This document shows, in pieces, positions 13,317 to 27,836 of a stretch of 64,000 nucleotides of DNA. The first letter of the stretch is position 1; each line of letters starts with the position of its first letter. The stretch comes from Zhengitettix transpicula (lineage: Eukaryota > Arthropoda > Insecta > Orthoptera > Tetrigidae). A model generated the notes under the pieces. It was not told the DNA's origin, searched no databases, and worked only from the letters and a program-made list of their open reading frames with translations. The stretch covers positions 185,598,746 through 185,662,745 of the forward strand of contig CM073590.1 in assembly GCA_037074705.1 (NCBI GenBank), read 5' to 3'. A program made the position numbers and the translations under genes.

Positions 13317-15011
13317 CATTAGACAAACTAAACATAGAACCATCTGTACTCTTCCGCTCAATTCATCAAACCCTCATACAACTCACTGTCCTGCTGTAGG
13401 GATGTGATGATCAACAGTGAGTTCTTGGTTACGTGGTACTCGGGAGCCGTAATCAGGATATAACGCGTCCCAGTAATTACTAATAAATAATTGATTTAAA
13501 TTAAAATAAGCCCCACGTTGGAGAACAAAATGTAATAAACACAAATTTAATTAATGTTAAATGTATTTAAACCTTACATTATAAACAAATTATAAGTTAA
13601 TATGAAAGGATTTTAAACGAAAACAAGATGTCAAACTATAACAAAATTAACTTAATAAGAACAAATTTTATCTCAGGTGAAAATTATTTACAAGTTGGTA
13701 TTGTTGTGCCACGGCTTAATTTTCAGGGCCTCCAAAAATATAGTTACAAAATCTTACAATGCAAAATTATAGGCAATTAAGGATTGTCTACAAGAATATG
13801 GAGCCTATAATGCTTGCTCGCTAGAGTTGCATTGTTGCCTCAGGCAGCTCTGAGACTTACGGAACTTGAGAATTCAGAGTTGCTTGGACCAGGAAGGCGA
13901 AAGGTGTTTTTAGTGGAGTCCGTATCCAGAGTTCCTGGTACCATGATTCAGCAAGTGTGATTAGGCAGCAGCAGAAACATATTGTATTAAAAGTCCCCGG
14001 GTTTTGGAATTACAAGTCGACAGTTTTGATTATTTCTGCTATTGTCATATTCATGAAATTATAAAAATTTAGAGAAAAAAGCTATCAACAGTGATTGTTC
14101 AAACAACGTTATCAACATTTAAGAGCAGAAAGTGATTTGTGTTTGAAAACTAAGACATGTTTAAATTCAGTGAAATATGGCCTTTTTATGATGTGTTTAA
14201 AAAAATCAAGTGAGATCGAGCCCAGATGAACAGCTAAGGGTAAAGGAATTATTATTATAGTGTAAAAAGCGTTACTTGTAAAGCTTAGGTTGGCTTACAA
14301 CAGTTTTCACATTTTCAGTTACTAGTCTATTTCATATAATTTCTCGTTTCGTTGTTCTGACATACCTGGTTGCAATAATGAAATCCTTATTTCGGTCCTT
14401 GTTGTCAACATGAGAATCACCAATCCGAGGCTAATTGTTAGGTTTCTGAACTAGACTGTATTTACAGGATGGGGCAGTCACAACCATGCCTGGGTATCTC
14501 CTTTAGTCTTGTTTTTCAGTCCGACTAGGGAAGGCCTGCCAGTAGTTATAATACAGCCGGCATAGCTTTTGAAGTCACTATAACACAACAAACCCCACCG
14601 CCACTGAAGGTGTGGGGTGGTCAACAAATAAAGAGGGGAGAGTCAAGTAACCATAAATGATTGCGCGTTGTGCCGCCAGCTCTAAATCGAAATTTCTCAT
14701 CCGCGCGCATACGTCAGTGATGACGCGCCCTTTGTTGTATCGACACTGCTGCCACCTGCAGGCACTAATGCCGGCATCTGCCCCTGTCGTCATGGGATAC
14801 GATTTTTCTACAGCCGTATTTCATACACTTTAGGCAGTCAGAGTGGCCTGGGACATGTTCACTTGACGTTCTTTAATTTGTTTTTGGAGGCAATGATATT
14901 ATTCTGGATGTTGACTTTTGTTTAATGAATATATGTGAAGAAACTTTGGTTATGTCTCGCAGCTCGTTTGTGTGCGGCTGGGTATATAAAGGTCCCTTGT
15001 CCGTTCCAACG

Positions 15012-15131
15012 TTACTCTGGTTTCCCTTCAGTTCGTACAAATCTTTCGCCTTTTACTAAAGATTTCCGTGGAGGGGAACACTATATGAGTCTATAAACAA
15101 TTTTTCGTAGTGCCTAGCTTAATGCCGGGCC
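15012..15131 (+). ncRNA. snRNA:U5: U5 snRNA, copy 9
   Basis: Identical to the reference copy. TATA-like box at 14983-14990. Spacer site 15159 is G, the first of a run of six G-type units. Confidence 0.94.
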
Positions 15132-16826
15132 CATTAGACAAACTAAACATAGAACCATGTGTACTCTTCCGCTCAATTCATCAAACCCTCATACAACTCA
15201 CTGTCCTGCTGTAGGGATGTGATGATCAACAGTGAGTTCTTGGTTACGTGGTACTCGGGAGCCGTAATCAGGATATAACGCGTCCCAGTAATTACTAATA
15301 AATAATTGATTTAAATTAAAATAAGCCCCACGTTGGAGAACAAAATGTAATAAACACAAATTTAATTAATGTTAAATGTATTTAAACCTTACATTATAAA
15401 CAAATTATAAGTTAATATGAAAGGATTTTAAACGAAAACAAGATGTCAAACTATAACAAAATTAACTTAATAAGAACAAATTTTATCTCAGGTGAAAATT
15501 ATTTACAAGTTGGTATTGTTGTGCCACGGCTTAATTTTCAGGGCCTCCAAAAATATAGTTACAAAATCTTACAATGCAAAATTATAGGCAATTAAGGATT
15601 GTCTACAAGAATATGGAGCCTATAATGCTTGCTCGCTAGAGTTGCATTGTTGCCTCAGGCAGCTCTGAGACTTACGGAACTTGAGAATTCAGAGTTGCTT
15701 GGACCAGGAAGGCGAAAGGTGTTTTTAGTGGAGTCCGTATCCAGAGTTCCTGGTACCATGATTCAGCAAGTGTGATTAGGCAGCAGCAGAAACATATTGT
15801 ATTAAAAGTCCCCGGGTTTTGGAATTACAAGTCGACAGTTTTGATTATTTCTGCTATTGTCATATTCATGAAATTATAAAAATTTAGAGAAAAAAGCTAT
15901 CAACAGTGATTGTTCAAACAACGTTATCAACATTTAAGAGCAGAAAGTGATTTGTGTTTGAAAACTAAGACATGTTTAAATTCAGTGAAATATGGCCTTT
16001 TTATGATGTGTTTAAAAAAATCAAGTGAGATCGAGCCCAGATGAACAGCTAAGGGTAAAGGAATTATTATTATAGTGTAAAAAGCGTTACTTGTAAAGCT
16101 TAGGTTGGCTTACAACAGTTTTCACATTTTCAGTTACTAGTCTATTTCATATAATTTCTCGTTTCGTTGTTCTGACATACCTGGTTGCAATAATGAAATC
16201 CTTATTTCGGTCCTTGTTGTCAACATGAGAATCACCAATCCGAGGCTAATTGTTAGGTTTCTGAACTAGACTGTATTTACAGGATGGGGCAGTCACAACC
16301 ATGCCTGGGTATCTCCTTTAGTCTTGTTTTTCAGTCCGACTAGGGAAGGCCTGCCAGTAGTTATAATACAGCCGGCATAGCTTTTGAAGTCACTATAACA
16401 CAACAAACCCCACCGCCACTGAAGGTGTGGGGTGGTCAACAAATAAAGAGGGGAGAGTCAAGTAACCATAAATGATTGCGCGTTGTGCCGCCAGCTCTAA
16501 ATCGAAATTTCTCATCCGCGCGCATACGTCAGTGATGACGCGCCCTTTGTTGTATCGACACTGCTGCCACCTGCAGGCACTAATGCCGGCATCTGCCCCT
16601 GTCGTCATGGGATACGATTTTTCTACAGCCGTATTTCATACACTTTAGGCAGTCAGAGTGGCCTGGGACATGTTCACTTGACGTTCTTTAATTTGTTTTT
16701 GGAGGCAATGATATTATTCTGGATGTTGACTTTTGTTTAATGAATATATGTGAAGAAACTTTGGTTATGTCTCGCAGCTCGTTTGTGTGCGGCTGGGTAT
16801 ATAAAGGTCCCTTGTCCGTTCCAACG

Positions 16827-16946
16827 TTACTCTGGTTTCCCTTCAGTTCGTACAAATCTTTCGCCTTTTACTAAAGATTTCCGTGGAGGGGAACACTATA
16901 TGAGTCTATAAACAATTTTTCGTAGTGCCTAGCTTAATGCCGGGCC
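16827..16946 (+). ncRNA. snRNA:U5: U5 snRNA, copy 10
   Basis: Identical to the reference copy. TATA-like box at 16798-16805. Spacer site 16974 is G. Confidence 0.94.
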
Positions 16947-18641
16947 CATTAGACAAACTAAACATAGAACCATGTGTACTCTTCCGCTCAATTCATCAAA
17001 CCCTCATACAACTCACTGTCCTGCTGTAGGGATGTGATGATCAACAGTGAGTTCTTGGTTACGTGGTACTCGGGAGCCGTAATCAGGATATAACGCGTCC
17101 CAGTAATTACTAATAAATAATTGATTTAAATTAAAATAAGCCCCACGTTGGAGAACAAAATGTAATAAACACAAATTTAATTAATGTTAAATGTATTTAA
17201 ACCTTACATTATAAACAAATTATAAGTTAATATGAAAGGATTTTAAACGAAAACAAGATGTCAAACTATAACAAAATTAACTTAATAAGAACAAATTTTA
17301 TCTCAGGTGAAAATTATTTACAAGTTGGTATTGTTGTGCCACGGCTTAATTTTCAGGGCCTCCAAAAATATAGTTACAAAATCTTACAATGCAAAATTAT
17401 AGGCAATTAAGGATTGTCTACAAGAATATGGAGCCTATAATGCTTGCTCGCTAGAGTTGCATTGTTGCCTCAGGCAGCTCTGAGACTTACGGAACTTGAG
17501 AATTCAGAGTTGCTTGGACCAGGAAGGCGAAAGGTGTTTTTAGTGGAGTCCGTATCCAGAGTTCCTGGTACCATGATTCAGCAAGTGTGATTAGGCAGCA
17601 GCAGAAACATATTGTATTAAAAGTCCCCGGGTTTTGGAATTACAAGTCGACAGTTTTGATTATTTCTGCTATTGTCATATTCATGAAATTATAAAAATTT
17701 AGAGAAAAAAGCTATCAACAGTGATTGTTCAAACAACGTTATCAACATTTAAGAGCAGAAAGTGATTTGTGTTTGAAAACTAAGACATGTTTAAATTCAG
17801 TGAAATATGGCCTTTTTATGATGTGTTTAAAAAAATCAAGTGAGATCGAGCCCAGATGAACAGCTAAGGGTAAAGGAATTATTATTATAGTGTAAAAAGC
17901 GTTACTTGTAAAGCTTAGGTTGGCTTACAACAGTTTTCACATTTTCAGTTACTAGTCTATTTCATATAATTTCTCGTTTCGTTGTTCTGACATACCTGGT
18001 TGCAATAATGAAATCCTTATTTCGGTCCTTGTTGTCAACATGAGAATCACCAATCCGAGGCTAATTGTTAGGTTTCTGAACTAGACTGTATTTACAGGAT
18101 GGGGCAGTCACAACCATGCCTGGGTATCTCCTTTAGTCTTGTTTTTCAGTCCGACTAGGGAAGGCCTGCCAGTAGTTATAATACAGCCGGCATAGCTTTT
18201 GAAGTCACTATAACACAACAAACCCCACCGCCACTGAAGGTGTGGGGTGGTCAACAAATAAAGAGGGGAGAGTCAAGTAACCATAAATGATTGCGCGTTG
18301 TGCCGCCAGCTCTAAATCGAAATTTCTCATCCGCGCGCATACGTCAGTGATGACGCGCCCTTTGTTGTATCGACACTGCTGCCACCTGCAGGCACTAATG
18401 CCGGCATCTGCCCCTGTCGTCATGGGATACGATTTTTCTACAGCCGTATTTCATACACTTTAGGCAGTCAGAGTGGCCTGGGACATGTTCACTTGACGTT
18501 CTTTAATTTGTTTTTGGAGGCAATGATATTATTCTGGATGTTGACTTTTGTTTAATGAATATATGTGAAGAAACTTTGGTTATGTCTCGCAGCTCGTTTG
18601 TGTGCGGCTGGGTATATAAAGGTCCCTTGTCCGTTCCAACG

Positions 18642-18761
18642 TTACTCTGGTTTCCCTTCAGTTCGTACAAATCTTTCGCCTTTTACTAAAGATTTCCGTG
18701 GAGGGGAACACTATATGAGTCTATAAACAATTTTTCGTAGTGCCTAGCTTAATGCCGGGCC
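18642..18761 (+). ncRNA. snRNA:U5: U5 snRNA, copy 11
   Basis: Identical to the reference copy. TATA-like box at 18613-18620. Spacer site 18789 is G. The unit has a private C-to-T change at 19371. Confidence 0.94.
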
Positions 18762-20456
18762 CATTAGACAAACTAAACATAGAACCATGTGTACTCTTCC
18801 GCTCAATTCATCAAACCCTCATACAACTCACTGTCCTGCTGTAGGGATGTGATGATCAACAGTGAGTTCTTGGTTACGTGGTACTCGGGAGCCGTAATCA
18901 GGATATAACGCGTCCCAGTAATTACTAATAAATAATTGATTTAAATTAAAATAAGCCCCACGTTGGAGAACAAAATGTAATAAACACAAATTTAATTAAT
19001 GTTAAATGTATTTAAACCTTACATTATAAACAAATTATAAGTTAATATGAAAGGATTTTAAACGAAAACAAGATGTCAAACTATAACAAAATTAACTTAA
19101 TAAGAACAAATTTTATCTCAGGTGAAAATTATTTACAAGTTGGTATTGTTGTGCCACGGCTTAATTTTCAGGGCCTCCAAAAATATAGTTACAAAATCTT
19201 ACAATGCAAAATTATAGGCAATTAAGGATTGTCTACAAGAATATGGAGCCTATAATGCTTGCTCGCTAGAGTTGCATTGTTGCCTCAGGCAGCTCTGAGA
19301 CTTACGGAACTTGAGAATTCAGAGTTGCTTGGACCAGGAAGGCGAAAGGTGTTTTTAGTGGAGTCCGTATTCAGAGTTCCTGGTACCATGATTCAGCAAG
19401 TGTGATTAGGCAGCAGCAGAAACATATTGTATTAAAAGTCCCCGGGTTTTGGAATTACAAGTCGACAGTTTTGATTATTTCTGCTATTGTCATATTCATG
19501 AAATTATAAAAATTTAGAGAAAAAAGCTATCAACAGTGATTGTTCAAACAACGTTATCAACATTTAAGAGCAGAAAGTGATTTGTGTTTGAAAACTAAGA
19601 CATGTTTAAATTCAGTGAAATATGGCCTTTTTATGATGTGTTTAAAAAAATCAAGTGAGATCGAGCCCAGATGAACAGCTAAGGGTAAAGGAATTATTAT
19701 TATAGTGTAAAAAGCGTTACTTGTAAAGCTTAGGTTGGCTTACAACAGTTTTCACATTTTCAGTTACTAGTCTATTTCATATAATTTCTCGTTTCGTTGT
19801 TCTGACATACCTGGTTGCAATAATGAAATCCTTATTTCGGTCCTTGTTGTCAACATGAGAATCACCAATCCGAGGCTAATTGTTAGGTTTCTGAACTAGA
19901 CTGTATTTACAGGATGGGGCAGTCACAACCATGCCTGGGTATCTCCTTTAGTCTTGTTTTTCAGTCCGACTAGGGAAGGCCTGCCAGTAGTTATAATACA
20001 GCCGGCATAGCTTTTGAAGTCACTATAACACAACAAACCCCACCGCCACTGAAGGTGTGGGGTGGTCAACAAATAAAGAGGGGAGAGTCAAGTAACCATA
20101 AATGATTGCGCGTTGTGCCGCCAGCTCTAAATCGAAATTTCTCATCCGCGCGCATACGTCAGTGATGACGCGCCCTTTGTTGTATCGACACTGCTGCCAC
20201 CTGCAGGCACTAATGCCGGCATCTGCCCCTGTCGTCATGGGATACGATTTTTCTACAGCCGTATTTCATACACTTTAGGCAGTCAGAGTGGCCTGGGACA
20301 TGTTCACTTGACGTTCTTTAATTTGTTTTTGGAGGCAATGATATTATTCTGGATGTTGACTTTTGTTTAATGAATATATGTGAAGAAACTTTGGTTATGT
20401 CTCGCAGCTCGTTTGTGTGCGGCTGGGTATATAAAGGTCCCTTGTCCGTTCCAACG

Positions 20457-20576
20457 TTACTCTGGTTTCCCTTCAGTTCGTACAAATCTTTCGCCTTTTA
20501 CTAAAGATTTCCGTGGAGGGGAACACTATATGAGTCTATAAACAATTTTTCGTAGTGCCTAGCTTAATGCCGGGCC
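20457..20576 (+). ncRNA. snRNA:U5: U5 snRNA, copy 12
   Basis: Identical to the reference copy. TATA-like box at 20428-20435. Spacer site 20604 is G. Confidence 0.94.
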
Positions 20577-22271
20577 CATTAGACAAACTAAACATAGAAC
20601 CATGTGTACTCTTCCGCTCAATTCATCAAACCCTCATACAACTCACTGTCCTGCTGTAGGGATGTGATGATCAACAGTGAGTTCTTGGTTACGTGGTACT
20701 CGGGAGCCGTAATCAGGATATAACGCGTCCCAGTAATTACTAATAAATAATTGATTTAAATTAAAATAAGCCCCACGTTGGAGAACAAAATGTAATAAAC
20801 ACAAATTTAATTAATGTTAAATGTATTTAAACCTTACATTATAAACAAATTATAAGTTAATATGAAAGGATTTTAAACGAAAACAAGATGTCAAACTATA
20901 ACAAAATTAACTTAATAAGAACAAATTTTATCTCAGGTGAAAATTATTTACAAGTTGGTATTGTTGTGCCACGGCTTAATTTTCAGGGCCTCCAAAAATA
21001 TAGTTACAAAATCTTACAATGCAAAATTATAGGCAATTAAGGATTGTCTACAAGAATATGGAGCCTATAATGCTTGCTCGCTAGAGTTGCATTGTTGCCT
21101 CAGGCAGCTCTGAGACTTACGGAACTTGAGAATTCAGAGTTGCTTGGACCAGGAAGGCGAAAGGTGTTTTTAGTGGAGTCCGTATCCAGAGTTCCTGGTA
21201 CCATGATTCAGCAAGTGTGATTAGGCAGCAGCAGAAACATATTGTATTAAAAGTCCCCGGGTTTTGGAATTACAAGTCGACAGTTTTGATTATTTCTGCT
21301 ATTGTCATATTCATGAAATTATAAAAATTTAGAGAAAAAAGCTATCAACAGTGATTGTTCAAACAACGTTATCAACATTTAAGAGCAGAAAGTGATTTGT
21401 GTTTGAAAACTAAGACATGTTTAAATTCAGTGAAATATGGCCTTTTTATGATGTGTTTAAAAAAATCAAGTGAGATCGAGCCCAGATGAACAGCTAAGGG
21501 TAAAGGAATTATTATTATAGTGTAAAAAGCGTTACTTGTAAAGCTTAGGTTGGCTTACAACAGTTTTCACATTTTCAGTTACTAGTCTATTTCATATAAT
21601 TTCTCGTTTCGTTGTTCTGACATACCTGGTTGCAATAATGAAATCCTTATTTCGGTCCTTGTTGTCAACATGAGAATCACCAATCCGAGGCTAATTGTTA
21701 GGTTTCTGAACTAGACTGTATTTACAGGATGGGGCAGTCACAACCATGCCTGGGTATCTCCTTTAGTCTTGTTTTTCAGTCCGACTAGGGAAGGCCTGCC
21801 AGTAGTTATAATACAGCCGGCATAGCTTTTGAAGTCACTATAACACAACAAACCCCACCGCCACTGAAGGTGTGGGGTGGTCAACAAATAAAGAGGGGAG
21901 AGTCAAGTAACCATAAATGATTGCGCGTTGTGCCGCCAGCTCTAAATCGAAATTTCTCATCCGCGCGCATACGTCAGTGATGACGCGCCCTTTGTTGTAT
22001 CGACACTGCTGCCACCTGCAGGCACTAATGCCGGCATCTGCCCCTGTCGTCATGGGATACGATTTTTCTACAGCCGTATTTCATACACTTTAGGCAGTCA
22101 GAGTGGCCTGGGACATGTTCACTTGACGTTCTTTAATTTGTTTTTGGAGGCAATGATATTATTCTGGATGTTGACTTTTGTTTAATGAATATATGTGAAG
22201 AAACTTTGGTTATGTCTCGCAGCTCGTTTGTGTGCGGCTGGGTATATAAAGGTCCCTTGTCCGTTCCAACG

Positions 22272-22391
22272 TTACTCTGGTTTCCCTTCAGTTCGTACAA
22301 ATCTTTCGCCTTTTACTAAAGATTTCCGTGGAGGGGAACACTATATGAGTCTATAAACAATTTTTCGTAGTGCCTAGCTTAATGCCGGGCC
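22272..22391 (+). ncRNA. snRNA:U5: U5 snRNA, copy 13
   Basis: Identical to the reference copy. TATA-like box at 22243-22250. Spacer site 22419 is G. Confidence 0.94.
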
Positions 22392-24086
22392 CATTAGACA
22401 AACTAAACATAGAACCATGTGTACTCTTCCGCTCAATTCATCAAACCCTCATACAACTCACTGTCCTGCTGTAGGGATGTGATGATCAACAGTGAGTTCT
22501 TGGTTACGTGGTACTCGGGAGCCGTAATCAGGATATAACGCGTCCCAGTAATTACTAATAAATAATTGATTTAAATTAAAATAAGCCCCACGTTGGAGAA
22601 CAAAATGTAATAAACACAAATTTAATTAATGTTAAATGTATTTAAACCTTACATTATAAACAAATTATAAGTTAATATGAAAGGATTTTAAACGAAAACA
22701 AGATGTCAAACTATAACAAAATTAACTTAATAAGAACAAATTTTATCTCAGGTGAAAATTATTTACAAGTTGGTATTGTTGTGCCACGGCTTAATTTTCA
22801 GGGCCTCCAAAAATATAGTTACAAAATCTTACAATGCAAAATTATAGGCAATTAAGGATTGTCTACAAGAATATGGAGCCTATAATGCTTGCTCGCTAGA
22901 GTTGCATTGTTGCCTCAGGCAGCTCTGAGACTTACGGAACTTGAGAATTCAGAGTTGCTTGGACCAGGAAGGCGAAAGGTGTTTTTAGTGGAGTCCGTAT
23001 CCAGAGTTCCTGGTACCATGATTCAGCAAGTGTGATTAGGCAGCAGCAGAAACATATTGTATTAAAAGTCCCCGGGTTTTGGAATTACAAGTCGACAGTT
23101 TTGATTATTTCTGCTATTGTCATATTCATGAAATTATAAAAATTTAGAGAAAAAAGCTATCAACAGTGATTGTTCAAACAACGTTATCAACATTTAAGAG
23201 CAGAAAGTGATTTGTGTTTGAAAACTAAGACATGTTTAAATTCAGTGAAATATGGCCTTTTTATGATGTGTTTAAAAAAATCAAGTGAGATCGAGCCCAG
23301 ATGAACAGCTAAGGGTAAAGGAATTATTATTATAGTGTAAAAAGCGTTACTTGTAAAGCTTAGGTTGGCTTACAACAGTTTTCACATTTTCAGTTACTAG
23401 TCTATTTCATATAATTTCTCGTTTCGTTGTTCTGACATACCTGGTTGCAATAATGAAATCCTTATTTCGGTCCTTGTTGTCAACATGAGAATCACCAATC
23501 CGAGGCTAATTGTTAGGTTTCTGAACTAGACTGTATTTACAGGATGGGGCAGTCACAACCATGCCTGGGTATCTCCTTTAGTCTTGTTTTTCAGTCCGAC
23601 TAGGGAAGGCCTGCCAGTAGTTATAATACAGCCGGCATAGCTTTTGAAGTCACTATAACACAACAAACCCCACCGCCACTGAAGGTGTGGGGTGGTCAAC
23701 AAATAAAGAGGGGAGAGTCAAGTAACCATAAATGATTGCGCGTTGTGCCGCCAGCTCTAAATCGAAATTTCTCATCCGCGCGCATACGTCAGTGATGACG
23801 CGCCCTTTGTTGTATCGACACTGCTGCCACCTGCAGGCACTAATGCCGGCATCTGCCCCTGTCGTCATGGGATACGATTTTTCTACAGCCGTATTTCATA
23901 CACTTTAGGCAGTCAGAGTGGCCTGGGACATGTTCACTTGACGTTCTTTAATTTGTTTTTGGAGGCAATGATATTATTCTGGATGTTGACTTTTGTTTAA
24001 TGAATATATGTGAAGAAACTTTGGTTATGTCTCGCAGCTCGTTTGTGTGCGGCTGGGTATATAAAGGTCCCTTGTCCGTTCCAACG

Positions 24087-24206
24087 TTACTCTGGTTTCC
24101 CTTCAGTTCGTACAAATCTTTCGCCTTTTACTAAAGATTTCCGTGGAGGGGAACACTATATGAGTCTATAAACAATTTTTCGTAGTGCCTAGCTTAATGC
24201 CGGGCC
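24087..24206 (+). ncRNA. snRNA:U5: U5 snRNA, copy 14
   Basis: Identical to the reference copy. TATA-like box at 24058-24065. Spacer site 24234 is G, the last of the six-unit G run. Confidence 0.94.
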
Positions 24207-25901
24207 CATTAGACAAACTAAACATAGAACCATGTGTACTCTTCCGCTCAATTCATCAAACCCTCATACAACTCACTGTCCTGCTGTAGGGATGTGATGA
24301 TCAACAGTGAGTTCTTGGTTACGTGGTACTCGGGAGCCGTAATCAGGATATAACGCGTCCCAGTAATTACTAATAAATAATTGATTTAAATTAAAATAAG
24401 CCCCACGTTGGAGAACAAAATGTAATAAACACAAATTTAATTAATGTTAAATGTATTTAAACCTTACATTATAAACAAATTATAAGTTAATATGAAAGGA
24501 TTTTAAACGAAAACAAGATGTCAAACTATAACAAAATTAACTTAATAAGAACAAATTTTATCTCAGGTGAAAATTATTTACAAGTTGGTATTGTTGTGCC
24601 ACGGCTTAATTTTCAGGGCCTCCAAAAATATAGTTACAAAATCTTACAATGCAAAATTATAGGCAATTAAGGATTGTCTACAAGAATATGGAGCCTATAA
24701 TGCTTGCTCGCTAGAGTTGCATTGTTGCCTCAGGCAGCTCTGAGACTTACGGAACTTGAGAATTCAGAGTTGCTTGGACCAGGAAGGCGAAAGGTGTTTT
24801 TAGTGGAGTCCGTATCCAGAGTTCCTGGTACCATGATTCAGCAAGTGTGATTAGGCAGCAGCAGAAACATATTGTATTAAAAGTCCCCGGGTTTTGGAAT
24901 TACAAGTCGACAGTTTTGATTATTTCTGCTATTGTCATATTCATGAAATTATAAAAATTTAGAGAAAAAAGCTATCAACAGTGATTGTTCAAACAACGTT
25001 ATCAACATTTAAGAGCAGAAAGTGATTTGTGTTTGAAAACTAAGACATGTTTAAATTCAGTGAAATATGGCCTTTTTATGATGTGTTTAAAAAAATCAAG
25101 TGAGATCGAGCCCAGATGAACAGCTAAGGGTAAAGGAATTATTATTATAGTGTAAAAAGCGTTACTTGTAAAGCTTAGGTTGGCTTACAACAGTTTTCAC
25201 ATTTTCAGTTACTAGTCTATTTCATATAATTTCTCGTTTCGTTGTTCTGACATACCTGGTTGCAATAATGAAATCCTTATTTCGGTCCTTGTTGTCAACA
25301 TGAGAATCACCAATCCGAGGCTAATTGTTAGGTTTCTGAACTAGACTGTATTTACAGGATGGGGCAGTCACAACCATGCCTGGGTATCTCCTTTAGTCTT
25401 GTTTTTCAGTCCGACTAGGGAAGGCCTGCCAGTAGTTATAATACAGCCGGCATAGCTTTTGAAGTCACTATAACACAACAAACCCCACCGCCACTGAAGG
25501 TGTGGGGTGGTCAACAAATAAAGAGGGGAGAGTCAAGTAACCATAAATGATTGCGCGTTGTGCCGCCAGCTCTAAATCGAAATTTCTCATCCGCGCGCAT
25601 ACGTCAGTGATGACGCGCCCTTTGTTGTATCGACACTGCTGCCACCTGCAGGCACTAATGCCGGCATCTGCCCCTGTCGTCATGGGATACGATTTTTCTA
25701 CAGCCGTATTTCATACACTTTAGGCAGTCAGAGTGGCCTGGGACATGTTCACTTGACGTTCTTTAATTTGTTTTTGGAGGCAATGATATTATTCTGGATG
25801 TTGACTTTTGTTTAATGAATATATGTGAAGAAACTTTGGTTATGTCTCGCAGCTCGTTTGTGTGCGGCTGGGTATATAAAGGTCCCTTGTCCGTTCCAAC
25901 G

Positions 25902-26021
25902 TTACTCTGGTTTCCCTTCAGTTCGTACAAATCTTTCGCCTTTTACTAAAGATTTCCGTGGAGGGGAACACTATATGAGTCTATAAACAATTTTTCGTAG
26001 TGCCTAGCTTAATGCCGGGCC
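25902..26021 (+). ncRNA. snRNA:U5: U5 snRNA, copy 15
   Basis: Identical to the reference copy. TATA-like box at 25873-25880. Spacer site 26049 is C. Confidence 0.94.
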
Positions 26022-27716
26022 CATTAGACAAACTAAACATAGAACCATCTGTACTCTTCCGCTCAATTCATCAAACCCTCATACAACTCACTGTCCTGCT
26101 GTAGGGATGTGATGATCAACAGTGAGTTCTTGGTTACGTGGTACTCGGGAGCCGTAATCAGGATATAACGCGTCCCAGTAATTACTAATAAATAATTGAT
26201 TTAAATTAAAATAAGCCCCACGTTGGAGAACAAAATGTAATAAACACAAATTTAATTAATGTTAAATGTATTTAAACCTTACATTATAAACAAATTATAA
26301 GTTAATATGAAAGGATTTTAAACGAAAACAAGATGTCAAACTATAACAAAATTAACTTAATAAGAACAAATTTTATCTCAGGTGAAAATTATTTACAAGT
26401 TGGTATTGTTGTGCCACGGCTTAATTTTCAGGGCCTCCAAAAATATAGTTACAAAATCTTACAATGCAAAATTATAGGCAATTAAGGATTGTCTACAAGA
26501 ATATGGAGCCTATAATGCTTGCTCGCTAGAGTTGCATTGTTGCCTCAGGCAGCTCTGAGACTTACGGAACTTGAGAATTCAGAGTTGCTTGGACCAGGAA
26601 GGCGAAAGGTGTTTTTAGTGGAGTCCGTATCCAGAGTTCCTGGTACCATGATTCAGCAAGTGTGATTAGGCAGCAGCAGAAACATATTGTATTAAAAGTC
26701 CCCGGGTTTTGGAATTACAAGTCGACAGTTTTGATTATTTCTGCTATTGTCATATTCATGAAATTATAAAAATTTAGAGAAAAAAGCTATCAACAGTGAT
26801 TGTTCAAACAACGTTATCAACATTTAAGAGCAGAAAGTGATTTGTGTTTGAAAACTAAGACATGTTTAAATTCAGTGAAATATGGCCTTTTTATGATGTG
26901 TTTAAAAAAATCAAGTGAGATCGAGCCCAGATGAACAGCTAAGGGTAAAGGAATTATTATTATAGTGTAAAAAGCGTTACTTGTAAAGCTTAGGTTGGCT
27001 TACAACAGTTTTCACATTTTCAGTTACTAGTCTATTTCATATAATTTCTCGTTTCGTTGTTCTGACATACCTGGTTGCAATAATGAAATCCTTATTTCGG
27101 TCCTTGTTGTCAACATGAGAATCACCAATCCGAGGCTAATTGTTAGGTTTCTGAACTAGACTGTATTTACAGGATGGGGCAGTCACAACCATGCCTGGGT
27201 ATCTCCTTTAGTCTTGTTTTTCAGTCCGACTAGGGAAGGCCTGCCAGTAGTTATAATACAGCCGGCATAGCTTTTGAAGTCACTATAACACAACAAACCC
27301 CACCGCCACTGAAGGTGTGGGGTGGTCAACAAATAAAGAGGGGAGAGTCAAGTAACCATAAATGATTGCGCGTTGTGCCGCCAGCTCTAAATCGAAATTT
27401 CTCATCCGCGCGCATACGTCAGTGATGACGCGCCCTTTGTTGTATCGACACTGCTGCCACCTGCAGGCACTAATGCCGGCATCTGCCCCTGTCGTCATGG
27501 GATACGATTTTTCTACAGCCGTATTTCATACACTTTAGGCAGTCAGAGTGGCCTGGGACATGTTCACTTGACGTTCTTTAATTTGTTTTTGGAGGCAATG
27601 ATATTATTCTGGATGTTGACTTTTGTTTAATGAATATATGTGAAGAAACTTTGGTTATGTCTCGCAGCTCGTTTGTGTGCGGCTGGGTATATAAAGGTCC
27701 CTTGTCCGTTCCAACG

Positions 27717-27836
27717 TTACTCTGGTTTCCCTTCAGTTCGTACAAATCTTTCGCCTTTTACTAAAGATTTCCGTGGAGGGGAACACTATATGAGTCTATA
27801 AACAATTTTTCGTAGTGCCTAGCTTAATGCCGGGCC
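27717..27836 (+). ncRNA. snRNA:U5: U5 snRNA, copy 16
   Basis: Identical to the reference copy. TATA-like box at 27688-27695. Spacer site 27864 is G, a lone G-type unit between C-type units. Confidence 0.94.
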